A DNA stretch of 64,000 nucleotides, taken from Bartonella phoceensis. GTDB taxonomy: Bacteria; Pseudomonadota; Alphaproteobacteria; Rhizobiales; Rhizobiaceae. Each line of letters starts with the position of its first letter. The stretch's first letter is position 1. The stretch lies in the NCBI RefSeq assembly GCF_902825145.1, contig NZ_CADEAD010000002.1, positions 310,001 to 374,000 on the forward strand, in the 5' to 3' direction. The notes below the pieces were generated by a model. That model did not search any database and had not been told where the DNA came from. It saw only the letters and a list, made by a program, of their open reading frames with translations. Below, piece by piece: positions 31,374 to 42,285 of this stretch. Made by a program: the position numbers and the translations under genes.

Positions 31374-34109
31374 TTAGTTTTCTTCTAGTTGTTTAAGGCG
31401 ATAAAGTACTTCTAAAGCTTGCTTAGGAGATAGTTCATCAGGATGGATATTTTTAAAAGCCTCATAAAGTGCAGAATGTTTTTGTGTTTCTTGATTGGCA
31501 GGAGATGTTGCTTTAAGAGAGAAGAGTGGTAAATCATCAATGAGTTTATGTCCTTTTCCAGTTATTTCTCCTTGTTCTAATTGGTATAGAACGTTTGTAG
31601 CACGGGTAATAACTGCTTCGGGAAGTCCAGCAAGTTTTGCAACTTGTACGCCGTAGGACCGATCTGCTGCTCCTGGTGTTACTTCATGAAGAAAAATCAC
31701 ATCACCACCCCAATTTTTGACTTTCATAGTTACATTATGAAGGCGATCAAGTTTCTCAGTCAATGCTGTCATTTCATGAAAATGTGTGGCGAGAATTGCA
31801 CGACAGTGATTCACTTCATGAAGATACTCAACGGCTGCCCAAGCGATCGAAAGTCCATCAAAGGTTGATGTTCCCCGTCCAATTTCATCAAGAATAACGA
31901 GAGACCGGTTATTTGCATGATTAAGAATCGTTGCTGTTTCGACCATTTCCATCATAAAGGTTGAGCGTCCCCGTGCGAGGTCATCAGAAGCACCAACACG
32001 GCTAAATAAGCGATCAACAACGCCAATATGTGCGGAAGTTGCCGGAACAAAGGAACCCATTTGCGCCATAATAGCAATAAGGGCATTTTGCCGTAAAAAA
32101 GTTGATTTACCTCCCATATTGGGACCTGTCAAAAGCCAAATTGCTGCATATTGATGATTTTCTTGCACAGAGAGATCACAATTATTAGCAACAAAGGGTT
32201 CTGCTGCTTGTTTTCGGAGTGCTTGCTCTACAACAGGATGGCGTCCCGCGGTGATATGAAAGGTAAGGGAATTATCAATTTTAGGGCGACAATATCCTTG
32301 TTCTTCAGCCAGATGCGCTAATGCAACGGATACATCCAAAACAGCAAGTGCTTCAGCGGCTTTACGGATGAAATCAACCTGCTCAGTAATTTCATAAACA
32401 AGAGTATCAAAAATTTCCAATTCGAGCGTCAATGCGTGATTTGCAGCATGAGCAATACGGCTTTCAAGATCGACAAGCTCTGTTGTAGTAAAGCGCATAG
32501 CATTTGCCATTGTTTGCCGATGAATAAAACGTGCTTTAGCTTGAGGGATATTTGTGAGTGCGGATGCTTGTACATTGGTAACTTCAATGAAGTAGCCCAG
32601 AATATTATTATGCTTAATTTTAAGAGTCTTAATATCTGTTTCTTGAGCATATTGTGCTTGAAGTTCAGCAATGATACGGCGTGACTCATCACGTAAAGCA
32701 CGCATTTCATCAAGCTCTTTATGATATCGAGGGCGAATAAAACCGCCATCACGTTTCAGCAGTGGGAGATCATCAGCTAATGCTTGTTCTAAATGACAAT
32801 GTAAAGCTGTAGGTAAATGTGAGAAGATCTGTTGTACATCACTTATTTCCTGAGGAAGCAATTCATTGTTCACAAGCTGATGAACTTCACGGATAATTTC
32901 AAAACCACGTTGAATTGCAGCCATATCACGGGGACCTCCTCGTCCCAGAGCTAAACGTGAAACGGCGCGGGGCATATCTGGTCCCCCTTTTAAAATAAGC
33001 TTTATGGCTTCTGCAAGGGATGTGTTTCGTAAAAAAAAGGCAATCGAATCGAGACGACGATCAATAGCTGAAGGTGTTGTGAGAGGTGCGATGAGACGAT
33101 CGACGAGAAGGCGTGATCCTCCTCCTGTTACGGTACGATCAATAGCTTTTAATAAGCTTCCATCACGTTGTCCTGATGTGGTTCGAACAAGCTCAAGGCT
33201 TATTCTGGTGGCTGCATCAATGAAAAGAGTAGCACTTTCATTTTGGCGTTCAGGGCGCATGAGAGGAGGGCGATGCGTAATTTGTGTTTTTTCAATATAA
33301 CGGATGGCAGCGGCGATTGCGGAGAGTTCGGAGCATGAATAATCGGCCACACCTTCAAGGGTTGAGAGTTTAAAATAGCTGCAAATATCGCGTTCAGCGG
33401 TGATTGCGTCAAAGAGGCTAGCGGGTTGAGGTGAAACGATGCGATCAAGAACATGAAAAAGTGATTTGTGGGATTTATCATGAAAAAAAGAGTCAGCGAC
33501 AATGATTTCTTGTGGATCCACACGCATAATGTCTGCCAAAAGCTTTTCCTGACGGCTTTCTGTTACACGAAATATGCCTGTTGAAATATCAATCCAAGAA
33601 AGGGCAAAATCCTCTCCGTCGCTGGTTTTAATACGCGCAAGTGTCATGAGATAATTTGCACACGCTGGATCCAAGAGTTTTTCTTCGGTTATGGTTCCAG
33701 GTGTTACAAGGCGGACAACATCCCGCCGGACGACTGATTTTGATCCACGTTTTTTTGCTTCTGCAGGATCTTCTGTTTGTTCACAAACAGCCACACGATA
33801 ACCGCGCGCAATGAGTTTTTGCAAATAATCATCAGCAGCATGAACAGGCACCCCACACATAGGAATATCTGCACCCAAATGTTTGCCGCGTGTTGTGAGT
33901 GTGATCCCCAAAGCTTGAGCAGCTTCAATGGCATCATTAAAAAATAATTCATAGAAATCACCCATTCGGTAAAAGAGAAGAGAATCATTATGAATTGCTT
34001 TGATTTCTATATATTGCTCCATCATAGGCGTGAGGCGCTGTTGATGGGGAGTAGATGAAGTGTCAGGCTGTGGGATTAAATGACTTTTATAACTAGTTTT
34101 CTTATCCAT
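31374..34109 (-). CDS. mutS: DNA mismatch repair protein MutS
   Basis: MutS recognises mismatches and starts repair with MutL. The 911-residue protein has the N-terminal mismatch-binding domain with the family motif [15 protein letters not shown] (Phe-x-Glu wedge) near 46-60 and CGVPVHA near 84. The central lever and clamp domains follow, then the ATPase with Walker [10 protein letters not shown] near 660 and [18 protein letters not shown] near 735. The C-terminal [16 protein letters not shown] segment is the typical dimerisation tail. It is complete and normal in length. It is divergent from maeB, with about 210 bases between them. Confidence 0.97.
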   Translation of the reverse strand: MDKKTSYKSHLIPQPDTSSTPHQQRLTPMMEQYIEIKAIHNDSLLFYRMGDFYELFFNDAIEAAQALGITLTTRGKHLGADIPMCGVPVHAADDYLQKLIARGYRVAVCEQTEDPAEAKKRGSKSVVRRDVVRLVTPGTITEEKLLDPACANYLMTLARIKTSDGEDFALSWIDISTGIFRVTESRQEKLLADIMRVDPQEIIVADSFFHDKSHKSLFHVLDRIVSPQPASLFDAITAERDICSYFKLSTLEGVADYSCSELSAIAAAIRYIEKTQITHRPPLMRPERQNESATLFIDAATRISLELVRTTSGQRDGSLLKAIDRTVTGGGSRLLVDRLIAPLTTPSAIDRRLDSIAFFLRNTSLAEAIKLILKGGPDMPRAVSRLALGRGGPRDMAAIQRGFEIIREVHQLVNNELLPQEISDVQQIFSHLPTALHCHLEQALADDLPLLKRDGGFIRPRYHKELDEMRALRDESRRIIAELQAQYAQETDIKTLKIKHNNILGYFIEVTNVQASALTNIPQAKARFIHRQTMANAMRFTTTELVDLESRIAHAANHALTLELEIFDTLVYEITEQVDFIRKAAEALAVLDVSVALAHLAEEQGYCRPKIDNSLTFHITAGRHPVVEQALRKQAAEPFVANNCDLSVQENHQYAAIWLLTGPNMGGKSTFLRQNALIAIMAQMGSFVPATSAHIGVVDRLFSRVGASDDLARGRSTFMMEMVETATILNHANNRSLVILDEIGRGTSTFDGLSIAWAAVEYLHEVNHCRAILATHFHEMTALTEKLDRLHNVTMKVKNWGGDVIFLHEVTPGAADRSYGVQVAKLAGLPEAVITRATNVLYQLEQGEITGKGHKLIDDLPLFSLKATSPANQETQKHSALYEAFKNIHPDELSPKQALEVLYRLKQLEEN

Positions 34110-34319
34110 TTTTACGTGCCTGTCTCCTTCAAGTAAAGCTTTAATACCCTTTTTTATTTTACTTCAAGGTTTATCTTCATTATCTATCAATTGAAACACA
34201 TGATCAGGTTTGTTAAGGCAAGCATAACGATTTCTAGTATATGAATCAAATTTTAAAATCGAGTCATTACATGCATCATAGAGCAGAATTTACACCGTTT
34301 TTGGAGAAAATTGAGTGAA

Positions 34320-36617
34320 ATGAAAAAAAGGGAGCAAGAGCAGAAAATGCCCCAAATGATTTATAGTGCTAGCGAGCGAGAAGCTCTTGATTTTCATAGC
34401 CGTGGTCGGCCTGGGAAGCTTGAAATTGTTGCGACAAAATCTATGGCAACGCAGCATGATTTAGCACTTGCTTATTCACCAGGTGTTGCTGTTCCGGTTA
34501 AAGCAATCGCTCAAAATCCAGCGTTAGCTTATGACTATACAGCAAAGGGTAATCTTGTGGCTGTTATATCAAATGGAACAGCTATTTTGGGTTTAGGCAA
34601 TTTAGGTGCGCTGGCATCTAAACCAGTAATGGAAGGCAAAGCAGTGCTTTTTAAGCGCTTTGCGGATATTGATTCCATTGATCTGGAAATTGATACGAAT
34701 GATACAGAAAATTTTATAAATTTAGTGCGTCATTTGGAGCCTTCTTTTGGCGGCATCAATCTTGAAGATATTAAAGCGCCGGAGTGTTTTATTATTGAGA
34801 GTCGCTTACGTGAGATCATGAATATTCCTGTTTTTCATGACGATCAACATGGTACAGCGATTATTGTCGCTGCTGGTGTGCTAAATGCCTTATATCTGAC
34901 TGGGCGCAATATGCAAAATACGCGATTAGTCTGTAATGGCGCTGGTTCTGCTGGAATTGCTTGTATTGAATTGATTAAAGCGATGGGATTTCGACCTGAG
35001 AATATCATACTCTGTGATACGAAGGGTGTTGTCTATGAAGGACGCAAAGAAGGAATGAATCAGTGGAAATCTGCGCATGCTATTCGGACAGATAAACGCA
35101 CACTTGCTGAAGCAATGGAAGGTGCTGATATGTTTTTCGGGGTTTCTGCTAAAGGTGCAATTACTCCTAAAATGGTGAAATCAATGGCACCTCAGCCGAT
35201 CATTTTTGCCATGGCTAATCCCGATCCAGAAATTACGCCAGAAGAGGTTGCGCAAGTGCGCAGTGATGCCATTGTAGCAACGGGTCGTTCGGATTATCCA
35301 AACCAAGTGAATAATGTTCTTTGTTTTCCTTATATCTTTCGTGGTGCGCTTGATGTGCGTGCAACGGTTATCAATGAAGATATGAAGATCGCTGCGGCAA
35401 GGGCCCTGGCTCAGTTGGCACATGAGGAAGTTCCTGACAGTGTTGCAGAAGCTTATCGTGGAAAGCGATTGAAATTTGGACCGAATTATATCATTCCTGT
35501 TCCTTTTGATCCACGTTTGTTTACTGTTGTTTCAATGGCGGTAGCAAAAGCGGCGATGGAAAGTGGTGTTGCTCAGAAACACATTGATGATTTAGAGGCT
35601 TATGAACGTGATTTGAATGCACGACGTGATCCTATTTCCTCTATAATGCGTGGAGTTTATAATCATGTCCGTCAAGCACCCAAACAAATTGTCTTTGCAG
35701 AAGGTGAAGAAGAACCTGTAATACGGGCAGCTGTTTCTTATGTTCATCAAAAATTAGGGCAAGCGATTTTGATTGGTCGTGAAGAACAAGTGAGAGAAAC
35801 TGCTGCTGTTGCCGGTATTGACCTTGAGCGTGCAGGCATTTCTATCATGAATGCTAAGCTCTCCTGTCGCACAGATACTTATGCAAATTATCTTTATAAA
35901 AAGATGCAACGTCAAGGCTGGCTGTTACGTGATTGTCATCGTCGTATCAATAATGATCGAAATTATTTTGCTGCTTGTATGGTAGCATTGGGAGATGCTG
36001 ATGCAATGGTGACAGGGGTGACACGCAATTATGAAACAGCCTTGATTGATATACGCCGAGCGATTGATGAAAAACCAAAAGAACGTTTGATTGGTATCTC
36101 AATGGCTATTTGCCGTGGGCGTACTATTTTTATTGCCGATACAGCCGTTTACGAGAAGCCGAATGCTAGAGAACTTGCTGATATAGCAGAACAAACAGCA
36201 TCTTTCGTTCGTGGCTTCGGATATCAGCCACGGGTAGCGTTTGTAGCATTTTCTACTTTTGGTTATATGAAAGGGCAGGTTACACAGCATATTCAGGATG
36301 CTGTTAATATTTTGCATGAACGCGGAGTTAGCTTTGAATTTGATGGAGAAATGAGTGCTGATGTAGCGCTCAATTTTAAATTGATGCAACAATATCCCTT
36401 TATGGGACTAACAGAACCAGCTAACATTTTGGTAATGCCTGGATATCATGCTTCTTCCATTGCGAGCAAAATGTTGCAAGAACTTGGTGAAGCAATCATT
36501 ATTGGACCTATGCTGATTGGATTAGAAAAATCTGTTCAAATTGTACCGTTTAGTGGAAACGATACGGATATCGTTAATATCGCAATGTTGGCTGCGTATC
36601 ATGCGAAAAAGCTATAA
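34320..36617 (+). CDS. maeB: NADP-dependent malic enzyme with C-terminal phosphotransacetylase-like domain
   Basis: This enzyme decarboxylates malate to pyruvate with NADP. The N-terminal malic domain shows [13 protein letters not shown] near 45, [19 protein letters not shown] [15 protein letters not shown] near 97 and [15 protein letters not shown] near 170. The nucleotide-binding fold has [14 protein letters not shown] near 205. From about residue 425 ([21 protein letters not shown]) a phosphotransacetylase-like domain follows, as in rhizobial TME/DME enzymes, where it is regulatory rather than catalytic. The start is uncertain: ATG 34320 is chosen, TTG 34311 has a closer GGAG, and ATG 34347 is also in frame. 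It is followed by a terminator shared with secB. Confidence 0.94.
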   Translation: MKKREQEQKMPQMIYSASEREALDFHSRGRPGKLEIVATKSMATQHDLALAYSPGVAVPVKAIAQNPALAYDYTAKGNLVAVISNGTAILGLGNLGALASKPVMEGKAVLFKRFADIDSIDLEIDTNDTENFINLVRHLEPSFGGINLEDIKAPECFIIESRLREIMNIPVFHDDQHGTAIIVAAGVLNALYLTGRNMQNTRLVCNGAGSAGIACIELIKAMGFRPENIILCDTKGVVYEGRKEGMNQWKSAHAIRTDKRTLAEAMEGADMFFGVSAKGAITPKMVKSMAPQPIIFAMANPDPEITPEEVAQVRSDAIVATGRSDYPNQVNNVLCFPYIFRGALDVRATVINEDMKIAAARALAQLAHEEVPDSVAEAYRGKRLKFGPNYIIPVPFDPRLFTVVSMAVAKAAMESGVAQKHIDDLEAYERDLNARRDPISSIMRGVYNHVRQAPKQIVFAEGEEEPVIRAAVSYVHQKLGQAILIGREEQVRETAAVAGIDLERAGISIMNAKLSCRTDTYANYLYKKMQRQGWLLRDCHRRINNDRNYFAACMVALGDADAMVTGVTRNYETALIDIRRAIDEKPKERLIGISMAICRGRTIFIADTAVYEKPNARELADIAEQTASFVRGFGYQPRVAFVAFSTFGYMKGQVTQHIQDAVNILHERGVSFEFDGEMSADVALNFKLMQQYPFMGLTEPANILVMPGYHASSIASKMLQELGEAIIIGPMLIGLEKSVQIVPFSGNDTDIVNIAMLAAYHAKKL

Positions 36618-36621
36618 AAAA

Positions 36622-36653
36622 TAAAGGCCTCTGATACCTCAGGGCCTTTTTTA
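36622..36653. terminator. Bidirectional intrinsic terminator between maeB and secB
   Basis: AAAGGCCTCTGA and TCAGGGCCTTT form a long stem around a TACC loop (about 36623-36650) with one unpaired or mismatched position. A-rich and T-rich flanks on both sides let it serve both converging genes. Confidence 0.85.
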
Positions 36654-36671
36654 TAATAAAAAAACAAACTT

Positions 36672-37154
36672 TTAAGATGGTTGTGCTTGACTCTGATTAT
36701 CTTTTTGTTCTTCAGCAAGACGCTTTTGAAACAATGCTGCAAAATCGATCGGATCAATCCACAGAGGTGGGAACCCACCATTTTGAGTGGCGTCAGATAT
36801 GATTTGTCGTGCAAATGGAAACAAAAGACGGGGACATTCAATAAAAACAAGAGGCATAACATGTTCTTGTGGAATATTTTTAATATGAAAAACACCACCG
36901 TAAATAAGCTCTACATGAAATAACGTTTCAGTATCATCATTCGCTTTAACAGAGAGAGACAAAACGACATCATAATTATCATCACCAACTGGATTAGCAT
37001 TGACATTAATGTTGATATCAATTTGTGGTGTCTTTTCACGTGGACGCAGTGAACGAGGAGCATTAGGGTTCTCGAATGAAAAATCTTTTAAATATTGAGA
37101 TAATACAGCAAAGATCGGCTCTCCACCACTGTTGTTCATTTCACTTTCGGCCAT
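36672..37154 (-). CDS. secB: Protein-export chaperone SecB
   Basis: SecB holds preproteins unfolded for SecA. The 160-residue product starts at ATG 37154 ([33 protein letters not shown]), with AAAGG upstream; the frame extends 26 codons further without support. Typical SecB blocks are [13 protein letters not shown], the conserved [11 protein letters not shown] strand and the C-terminal [14 protein letters not shown]. It is the tetrameric cytosolic chaperone, of normal length. Its promoter region is shared with none; fxsA lies 146 bases upstream on the same strand. Confidence 0.96.
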   Translation of the reverse strand: MAESEMNNSGGEPIFAVLSQYLKDFSFENPNAPRSLRPREKTPQIDININVNANPVGDDNYDVVLSLSVKANDDTETLFHVELIYGGVFHIKNIPQEHVMPLVFIECPRLLFPFARQIISDATQNGGFPPLWIDPIDFAALFQKRLAEEQKDNQSQAQPS

Positions 37155-37300
37155 AGTACAAACCTTTTCATTATTATAATGTATAATTTCTCTTTTAGAT
37201 CTATAGATAAAGCTGGTTATCACGCCTTGCAAAAGGTTGCAAGAAACGCCCTCCTTATCGTGATTATTATTTTGAGTTCGTTACAGATTTTTTTGGCATT

Positions 37301-37807
37301 TCAATGATTATCATCACTTTTATGCCATGGAGATTCTGTGGTATTATGAACTTTATAATCTTCTACTTTAAGATCAATTATTTTTTCAAAATTATTTTGA
37401 GCATTGGGTTTATTTTTAGTATGCATATTTATTTTATTTCTTAGTGATGAAAAAAAATACCATACGAGAGAACGGATTGGTCTAATAAGGAGTAATATTC
37501 CTAAAATATCGCTGACAAAACCAGGAAGAATAAGCAAAATTGCGCTAAGAATAACGAAGGCATTATCAAGAATATTGTTTTCTAATGGATGTCCTTGGAT
37601 CAATTCATTTTGTATATTTTTTAAAAGACTAATTCCTTGGATTCGCAACAAAATACTTCCGATTATTGTTGTGAGGACAATCAAACTCAAAGTTGCTAGA
37701 ATTCCAATTTCTTTTCCAACAAAAATAAAACCAGCGATTTCAATCAAGAAAGCACTGAGGAGGATAATAATAAAAAAGCGAGGTTTTATAGGGTAAGATT
37801 TTATCAC
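37301..37807 (-). CDS. fxsA: FxsA family membrane protein
   Basis: The 168-residue protein has the FxsA domain: three or four membrane segments in the first 120 residues (IIILLSAFLIEIAGFIFVG, LATLSLIVLTTIIGSILLRIQG and FVILSAILLILPGFVSDILGILLLI). The LLILPGFVSDILG block is diagnostic. In E. coli FxsA overproduction relieves F-plasmid exclusion of phage T7; its normal role is unknown. The start is a GTG at 37807, with AAGGGAA at a good distance; no in-frame ATG competes. The hydrophilic tail from about 130 is unremarkable. It is divergent from timA. Confidence 0.9.
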   Translation of the reverse strand: MIKSYPIKPRFFIIILLSAFLIEIAGFIFVGKEIGILATLSLIVLTTIIGSILLRIQGISLLKNIQNELIQGHPLENNILDNAFVILSAILLILPGFVSDILGILLLIRPIRSLVWYFFSSLRNKINMHTKNKPNAQNNFEKIIDLKVEDYKVHNTTESPWHKSDDNH

Positions 37808-37941
37808 ATGAAAATTCCCTTCTTAAGGTTTAAGGTAAAAAATTATAAGAGCCATCTTTTTAACAATAAATAAATAAAGGCTATAAAAATATTTGAATGA
37901 TGGATTCCTTATTTTACATATTTATTGATAAATGATATTGA

Positions 37942-37959
37942 CTGCAATGTTTATTGCAG
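37942..37959. repeat. Perfect inverted repeat upstream of timA
   Basis: CTGCAAT (37942-37948) and ATTGCAG (37953-37959) flank a 4-base spacer, 30 bases before the timA start. It could be an operator or an mRNA hairpin; no T-run follows. Confidence 0.5.
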
Positions 37960-37989
37960 ATTACCTAGATTTGGAGATTGATCATACCT

Positions 37990-38682
37990 ATGGAATTTGA
38001 CGTTATACTTGTCATAGCTCTTGTCATTATGGTTATCGTTTTTGTGCAACTCCGTAATGTATTAGGAAAACGGATTGGTTTTGAAAAGCCTCCTTTTGAT
38101 CCTTATTCGCATTCTTCTAAAAAACAGGTTGAGGCAGAAACGGGTGACAATGTTGTTTCGTTCCCTCATCAGGGCAATTCGCAAAAAGGTGATTTTAGCG
38201 AAATTGATGCTATCGCACCGGAAGGAAGTGCACTGAATGAGGGTTTGCGAGCGCTCCGCAAGATTGATTCTCATTTTTCTCCTCAACTTTTTATAAAAGG
38301 TGCGCAAGTTGCTTATGAAATGATTGTAACAGCTTTTGCTAAAGGTGATCAAAATCAACTTAAAAGTTTGCTTTCTCAGGATGTTTTTGAAAGTTTTTGT
38401 GCTGCCATTGAGAAGCGAAAAAACAACAATGAAAGGGTTGAGTTTACTTTTGTTGGAATTAATAAGATCGAGTTTATTTCAGCTGCAATACAAGACAAGG
38501 ATGAATTTATAACTGTGCGGATTATAAGTGAAATGATTTCTGTAACCTATAATGAGCAGGGAGAGCGTATAGATGGAGATCCTGAGGCTATTGTAGAAAT
38601 TAAAGATATTTGGACTTTTGTTCGCAATAGCCTATCGTCGAATCCAAATTGGAAACTTTTTGCAACAGAAGATGAAAATTAA
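37990..38682 (+). CDS. Tim44-domain (TimA-like) membrane-associated protein
   Basis: The 230-residue protein has an N-terminal membrane anchor (VILVIALVIMVIVFVQL, residues 4-20), a variable linker to about 80, and the Tim44/MBA1-like domain from about 90 to 226 (KGAQVAYEMIVTAFAKGDQNQLKSLLSQDVFESF through DIWTFVRNSLSSNPNWKLFATE). Tim44 of mitochondria links the import channel to Hsp70; in alphaproteobacteria the family is called TimA and its role is not settled. Start ATG 37990 is chosen; an in-frame TTG at 37978 is too close to the GGAG to be likely. It is followed 58 bases later by the Smr gene. Confidence 0.88.
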   Translation: MEFDVILVIALVIMVIVFVQLRNVLGKRIGFEKPPFDPYSHSSKKQVEAETGDNVVSFPHQGNSQKGDFSEIDAIAPEGSALNEGLRALRKIDSHFSPQLFIKGAQVAYEMIVTAFAKGDQNQLKSLLSQDVFESFCAAIEKRKNNNERVEFTFVGINKIEFISAAIQDKDEFITVRIISEMISVTYNEQGERIDGDPEAIVEIKDIWTFVRNSLSSNPNWKLFATEDEN

Positions 38683-38740
38683 GATCTCTTTTGTTCATAA
38701 GATCGTATAAATAAGTTTTAATAAGAGATTGAAAATTGAA

Positions 38741-39331
38741 ATGTCCACGGATGAATGGCTACAGGAGGAGGATTTATTAACTTCACAGGATCGTCTTTTA
38801 TGGGAGAGGGTCCGTCGCACAGTAGTGCCACTTCGTGATAAGCTTCATTTATCTGTCAAAAAAGACGCTACAAATATCGATCATAAAAAACAGCGCGAAA
38901 CACCAATCTTTTCATTATTTCAAAAGAGCCAACAGGAACCAACAGTGGTTAAAAAAGAAAGAAGAACGATTGCACAAATACATAAGATTCATTTCTTTGA
39001 TCGTGTTACACATCGTAAAATTGCCAGCGGTTCTTATTCTATTGAGGCGTGTCTTGATCTTCACGGTTGTATACAGGAAGAAGCTTATTTTTTCTTAAAA
39101 GATTTTTTGCAGTCATCTCAGCAAAACGGATTGCGTTATGTGCTTGTGATTACAGGAAAAGGTCGGTCATTTGGAAGTGATGGTGCTTTGTATAAGTTTG
39201 TTCCCCTTTGGTTATCAACACCAGCTTTTCGATGTTATGTTCATGCCTTTGAACGAGCGGCTCGTCAGCATGGTGGGGGAGGTGCGCTTTATGTTTGGTT
39301 GCGCCGTTTTGTGCCGGGAAAAGGAGCATGA
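38741..39331 (+). CDS. Smr-domain protein
   Basis: The 196-residue protein has a poorly conserved N-terminal half and a C-terminal Smr domain. The domain shows LDLHGC near 103 (the DLHG motif), VITGKGRS near 135 (the TGKG motif) and the terminal HGGGGALYVWLRR. Smr domains are found in MutS2 and in free-standing nucleases that cut RNA or branched DNA; activity here is unproven. ATG 38741 is preferred to TTG 38729. In many Hyphomicrobiales a membrane-bound transglycosylase gene (mltA) lies between the Tim44 gene and this one; here the gap is only 58 bases, so mltA is missing at this place. Confidence 0.88.
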   Translation: MSTDEWLQEEDLLTSQDRLLWERVRRTVVPLRDKLHLSVKKDATNIDHKKQRETPIFSLFQKSQQEPTVVKKERRTIAQIHKIHFFDRVTHRKIASGSYSIEACLDLHGCIQEEAYFFLKDFLQSSQQNGLRYVLVITGKGRSFGSDGALYKFVPLWLSTPAFRCYVHAFERAARQHGGGGALYVWLRRFVPGKGA

Positions 39332-40306
39332 TGTTATTTGGGTTGTTTCAATTTCAATATGAGTTTTATCAGCTATAGTATTTTACAAGCTATGTTTTTT
39401 GGAAGAGATGTAAGCGTATAGAATTTTATCACAAGATTCATGATATTGCGTCCAGTTTTTACAAACAATGGTTCTGCTGAGACAATTTTTTATAAGAATA
39501 TTTCCCTTATCGCCAAAAAATATTTGTAGAATAAGTGATTTGTATAAAAATATCCAAAGCGTTACATGATTTTTGAGAAATCCAGATTTTTCTACAACAA
39601 TAAAATGGTTGTTTTTTTGATTTTTTGATACTGAAGATAAACATAATAACATATTTGTATTGTTGTAGGCTACAGACAATTAAATTACCAAAAATCATAC
39701 AACATTTTATTTTTGTTATTTTTCTTAAGAATATATACGGTAATGAAGTTTTATTGATATTATTCTTATATGTATAAAATAACATACTAATAACGTTATT
39801 ATATTTACTATTTTCATACTATACCTGTATTTGCATCAAGATGATACATAAGAGCTATTTTCCACTTCTTTTACCTCCACGACAAGTACATCTTTTTGCT
39901 TCTCAATAGGAAGATTTGAAAAATAAAATACAGCTATATTCGGAGATTTTATTCAATATCAATGAAAAAATTTATTATTCAAATCAATTTCTTGTCAAAA
40001 GAGAAAAGGGTTTTTCTGAGGATTTATTCATTGTAAGAAACCAATGTTTGAAATCTCAAAAGTAAAGGAAAGCTTTTCTGAGAAAGAGAAAAATATATTT
40101 TAAAATATGTGCTATTTTTATAAAGAACAGAGAAAGTATATGCTGCTTTAAATAAGTGTACGATTGCATCAACAATAAAAGAGCAGTGTGCTCTACAAGA
40201 TACACAAAATTTTTAACGGTTGATGTCAGCTACTTCTCACTTTTAATAGTGTCATTAAAGGGATTGTAATTGCAAGAAGCATTTTCTTATTTGTAAGAAA
40301 TATGTG
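39332..40306. other. Long AT-rich intergenic stretch with no recognisable gene
   Basis: This 975-base stretch between the converging Smr and hslO genes has no credible coding frame. Two minus-strand frames (98 and 92 codons, 39383-39785) are Lys/Ile/Tyr-rich low-complexity translations without motifs or ribosome sites. In related genomes an XRE-family regulator and gyrB often follow the Smr gene; neither is present. I read it as decayed sequence, but could not identify the ancestor. Confidence 0.5.
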
Positions 40307-41317
40307 TTACGTTTTATTTTTATTTTCAGAAAATTCTTGAGGTTCAAAACGATAAGTTGCTGAGCAAAATTCACATGTGACTGAAATATATTTATTTTTA
40401 ACCATTTTATTACGTTCATCAATGGGAAAACCTTCCAGCATTTCTTTAATTTTTTCACGTGAACAAGAGCATTGATCGACAAGAGAACAGGGATTAAAAA
40501 CTCTAACACCGTGTTCATGGAAAAGACGAAACAATAGACGTTTACTGCCAACTTGGGGATCTGTCAATTCTGCATTTTCAATGGTTGCTGTTAGTGCTTT
40601 TGTTTCTTGCCACTGGTCTTCAAGTTGTGCATGGATTTTCGTTTCTTCTTGTTTTTTGTCCGGTTCACATATTTTATGATGAGATGATGCTTTGGGCAAG
40701 AATTGAGTCAAAAGTCCTCCTGCTCTCCAGCTTTTCTGTGGTTTCCCTTGTTGATCTCGCTTGATCAAGATGGCAACTGCCAAACAGATATCGGTGGGAA
40801 TTTGTTCAGACTGATCAAAATAGATACGGGAAGCTTCTTGTAAATTTGATCCCTCTAATGCCACTATGCCCTGATAGGGTTGTGTATGGGGTCCTTGGTA
40901 GATGGTGAACGCTAGAGTACCTTTTCCCAAAAGTATTTCTGAAGATATTTGATCATTGTCTATGGCTTTTTTTAACTGTTTTTTATCAAAGCGAGCATAA
41001 CCGCGTAAACTGGAAGGGGAAGCAAAGTCGCACACCAACATATTAACCGGTCCATTGGAATGGGTTTGTAAAATAAATTTCTCCTTAATTTTTAGAGAGG
41101 TCGCGAGCAGAACAGTCAAAACTAAAGCTTCTGCGAGAAGGTAAGAAACCGGTTCAGGATACTGATGTCTTTTAAGAATAGAATTCAAAGTTTCTCCAAG
41201 TTGTACAGCACGTCCACGGATATCAAGTTCTTCGACTTGAAAAGGAATAACAACATCATCTTCACTCAAGTGGATATTGTTGTGAGAGGATGTATCTGTG
41301 GCTTGTTCGTGCATCAT
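40307..41317 (-). CDS. hslO: Redox-regulated chaperone Hsp33
   Basis: Hsp33 is a cytosolic holdase activated by oxidation. The 336-residue product starts at ATG 41317 (AAAGGC upstream), 32 bases after the argF stop; longer starts would overlap argF. The zinc switch is complete: CSC in VDQCSCSREKIKEML and CEFC near the C terminus give the C-x-C and C-x2-C pairs of the family. The N-terminal domain contains LTVLLATSLKIKEKFILQ and SSLRGYARFD. It is the third gene of argD-argF-hslO, an order common in Hyphomicrobiales. Confidence 0.95.
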   Translation of the reverse strand: MMHEQATDTSSHNNIHLSEDDVVIPFQVEELDIRGRAVQLGETLNSILKRHQYPEPVSYLLAEALVLTVLLATSLKIKEKFILQTHSNGPVNMLVCDFASPSSLRGYARFDKKQLKKAIDNDQISSEILLGKGTLAFTIYQGPHTQPYQGIVALEGSNLQEASRIYFDQSEQIPTDICLAVAILIKRDQQGKPQKSWRAGGLLTQFLPKASSHHKICEPDKKQEETKIHAQLEDQWQETKALTATIENAELTDPQVGSKRLLFRLFHEHGVRVFNPCSLVDQCSCSREKIKEMLEGFPIDERNKMVKNKYISVTCEFCSATYRFEPQEFSENKNKT

Positions 41318-41349
41318 ATTTTTGCCTTTTATATGATTTGTTGTATAAG

Positions 41350-42285
41350 CTATTGTGAAGAGAAAAACGTATCTTGTAAACACCAGGAAAGAATTGCTTT
41401 TTGGGCATGAAGGCGATTTTCAGCTTCATCAAAAACAACGGAATGTACTCCATCTATCACAGAATCTACAACTTCTTCACCACGATGAGCAGGAAGGCAA
41501 TGCATGAAAAGGGCATCGGGCTTGGCCAGTTTCATTAAAGCGTCATTAACTTGATAAGGCTGAAAAATAGAGCGATTGTGAGCACGAAATTCTTGTCCCA
41601 TGGAAACCCATGCGTCAGTCATAATACAATCAGCATTTTTAGCTGCTTTTTGTGGATCATGGGTCAGTGTAATATGTGCCCCTCGTTCACATGCCCAGTT
41701 TACAAATTTTTCTTGTGGTTCACTGCCTTTTGGAGTTGCAATACGCAGATGAAAGCCAAAAAGAGCAGCAGCTTCAATCAAAGAATGAAGTACATTATTT
41801 CCATCTCCCATCCATGCAAATATTTTGTCTACAATTGGTCCACGATGTTCTTCATAGGTCATGATATCTGCTAGAATTTGACAAGGATGTGTATCATCTG
41901 TGAGGGCATTAACGACAGGAATTTGTGCGTATTGTGCTAACTCAAGCATTCGGTGATGGTATGTTGTACGGAATATAATAATATCCACAAAACGCGATAA
42001 AACGCGTGCAGTATCAGCTATGGTCTCACAATGGCCAAGCTGCATCTCTGACCCTGTAAGCATGATTGTATCTCCACCAAGTTGGCGCATGCTGATATCG
42101 AATGAAATACGGGTTCGTGTAGATGGTTTTTCAAAAATCATCGCGAGTATTTTGTTCACAAAAGGCTTTGAACCTTTCCCTGCTTTAAAAGAAGCTTTCA
42201 GGTTTTTCGCACAATCAATAAGAGCACGGCCTGTTGATGGGGTTAAAACGGATAAATCGGTGAAGTGGCGAAAAGCATTTGTCAT
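41350..42285 (-). CDS. argF: Ornithine carbamoyltransferase
   Basis: ArgF makes citrulline from ornithine and carbamoyl phosphate in arginine synthesis. The 311-residue protein has the carbamoyl-phosphate motif STRTR at 55-59, the HPCQILADIMT segment near 131 and the ornithine/catalytic HCLPAHRGEEV motif near 265. It overlaps the upstream argD stop by four bases, so the two are translationally coupled. Length and motifs indicate an intact anabolic enzyme. Confidence 0.97.
   Translation of the reverse strand: MTNAFRHFTDLSVLTPSTGRALIDCAKNLKASFKAGKGSKPFVNKILAMIFEKPSTRTRISFDISMRQLGGDTIMLTGSEMQLGHCETIADTARVLSRFVDIIIFRTTYHHRMLELAQYAQIPVVNALTDDTHPCQILADIMTYEEHRGPIVDKIFAWMGDGNNVLHSLIEAAALFGFHLRIATPKGSEPQEKFVNWACERGAHITLTHDPQKAAKNADCIMTDAWVSMGQEFRAHNRSIFQPYQVNDALMKLAKPDALFMHCLPAHRGEEVVDSVIDGVHSVVFDEAENRLHAQKAILSWCLQDTFFSSQ

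Noticed and set aside
39383..39785. Two minus-strand frames of 92-98 codons
   Set aside because: Low-complexity AT-rich translation, no ribosome-binding site, no family motif.
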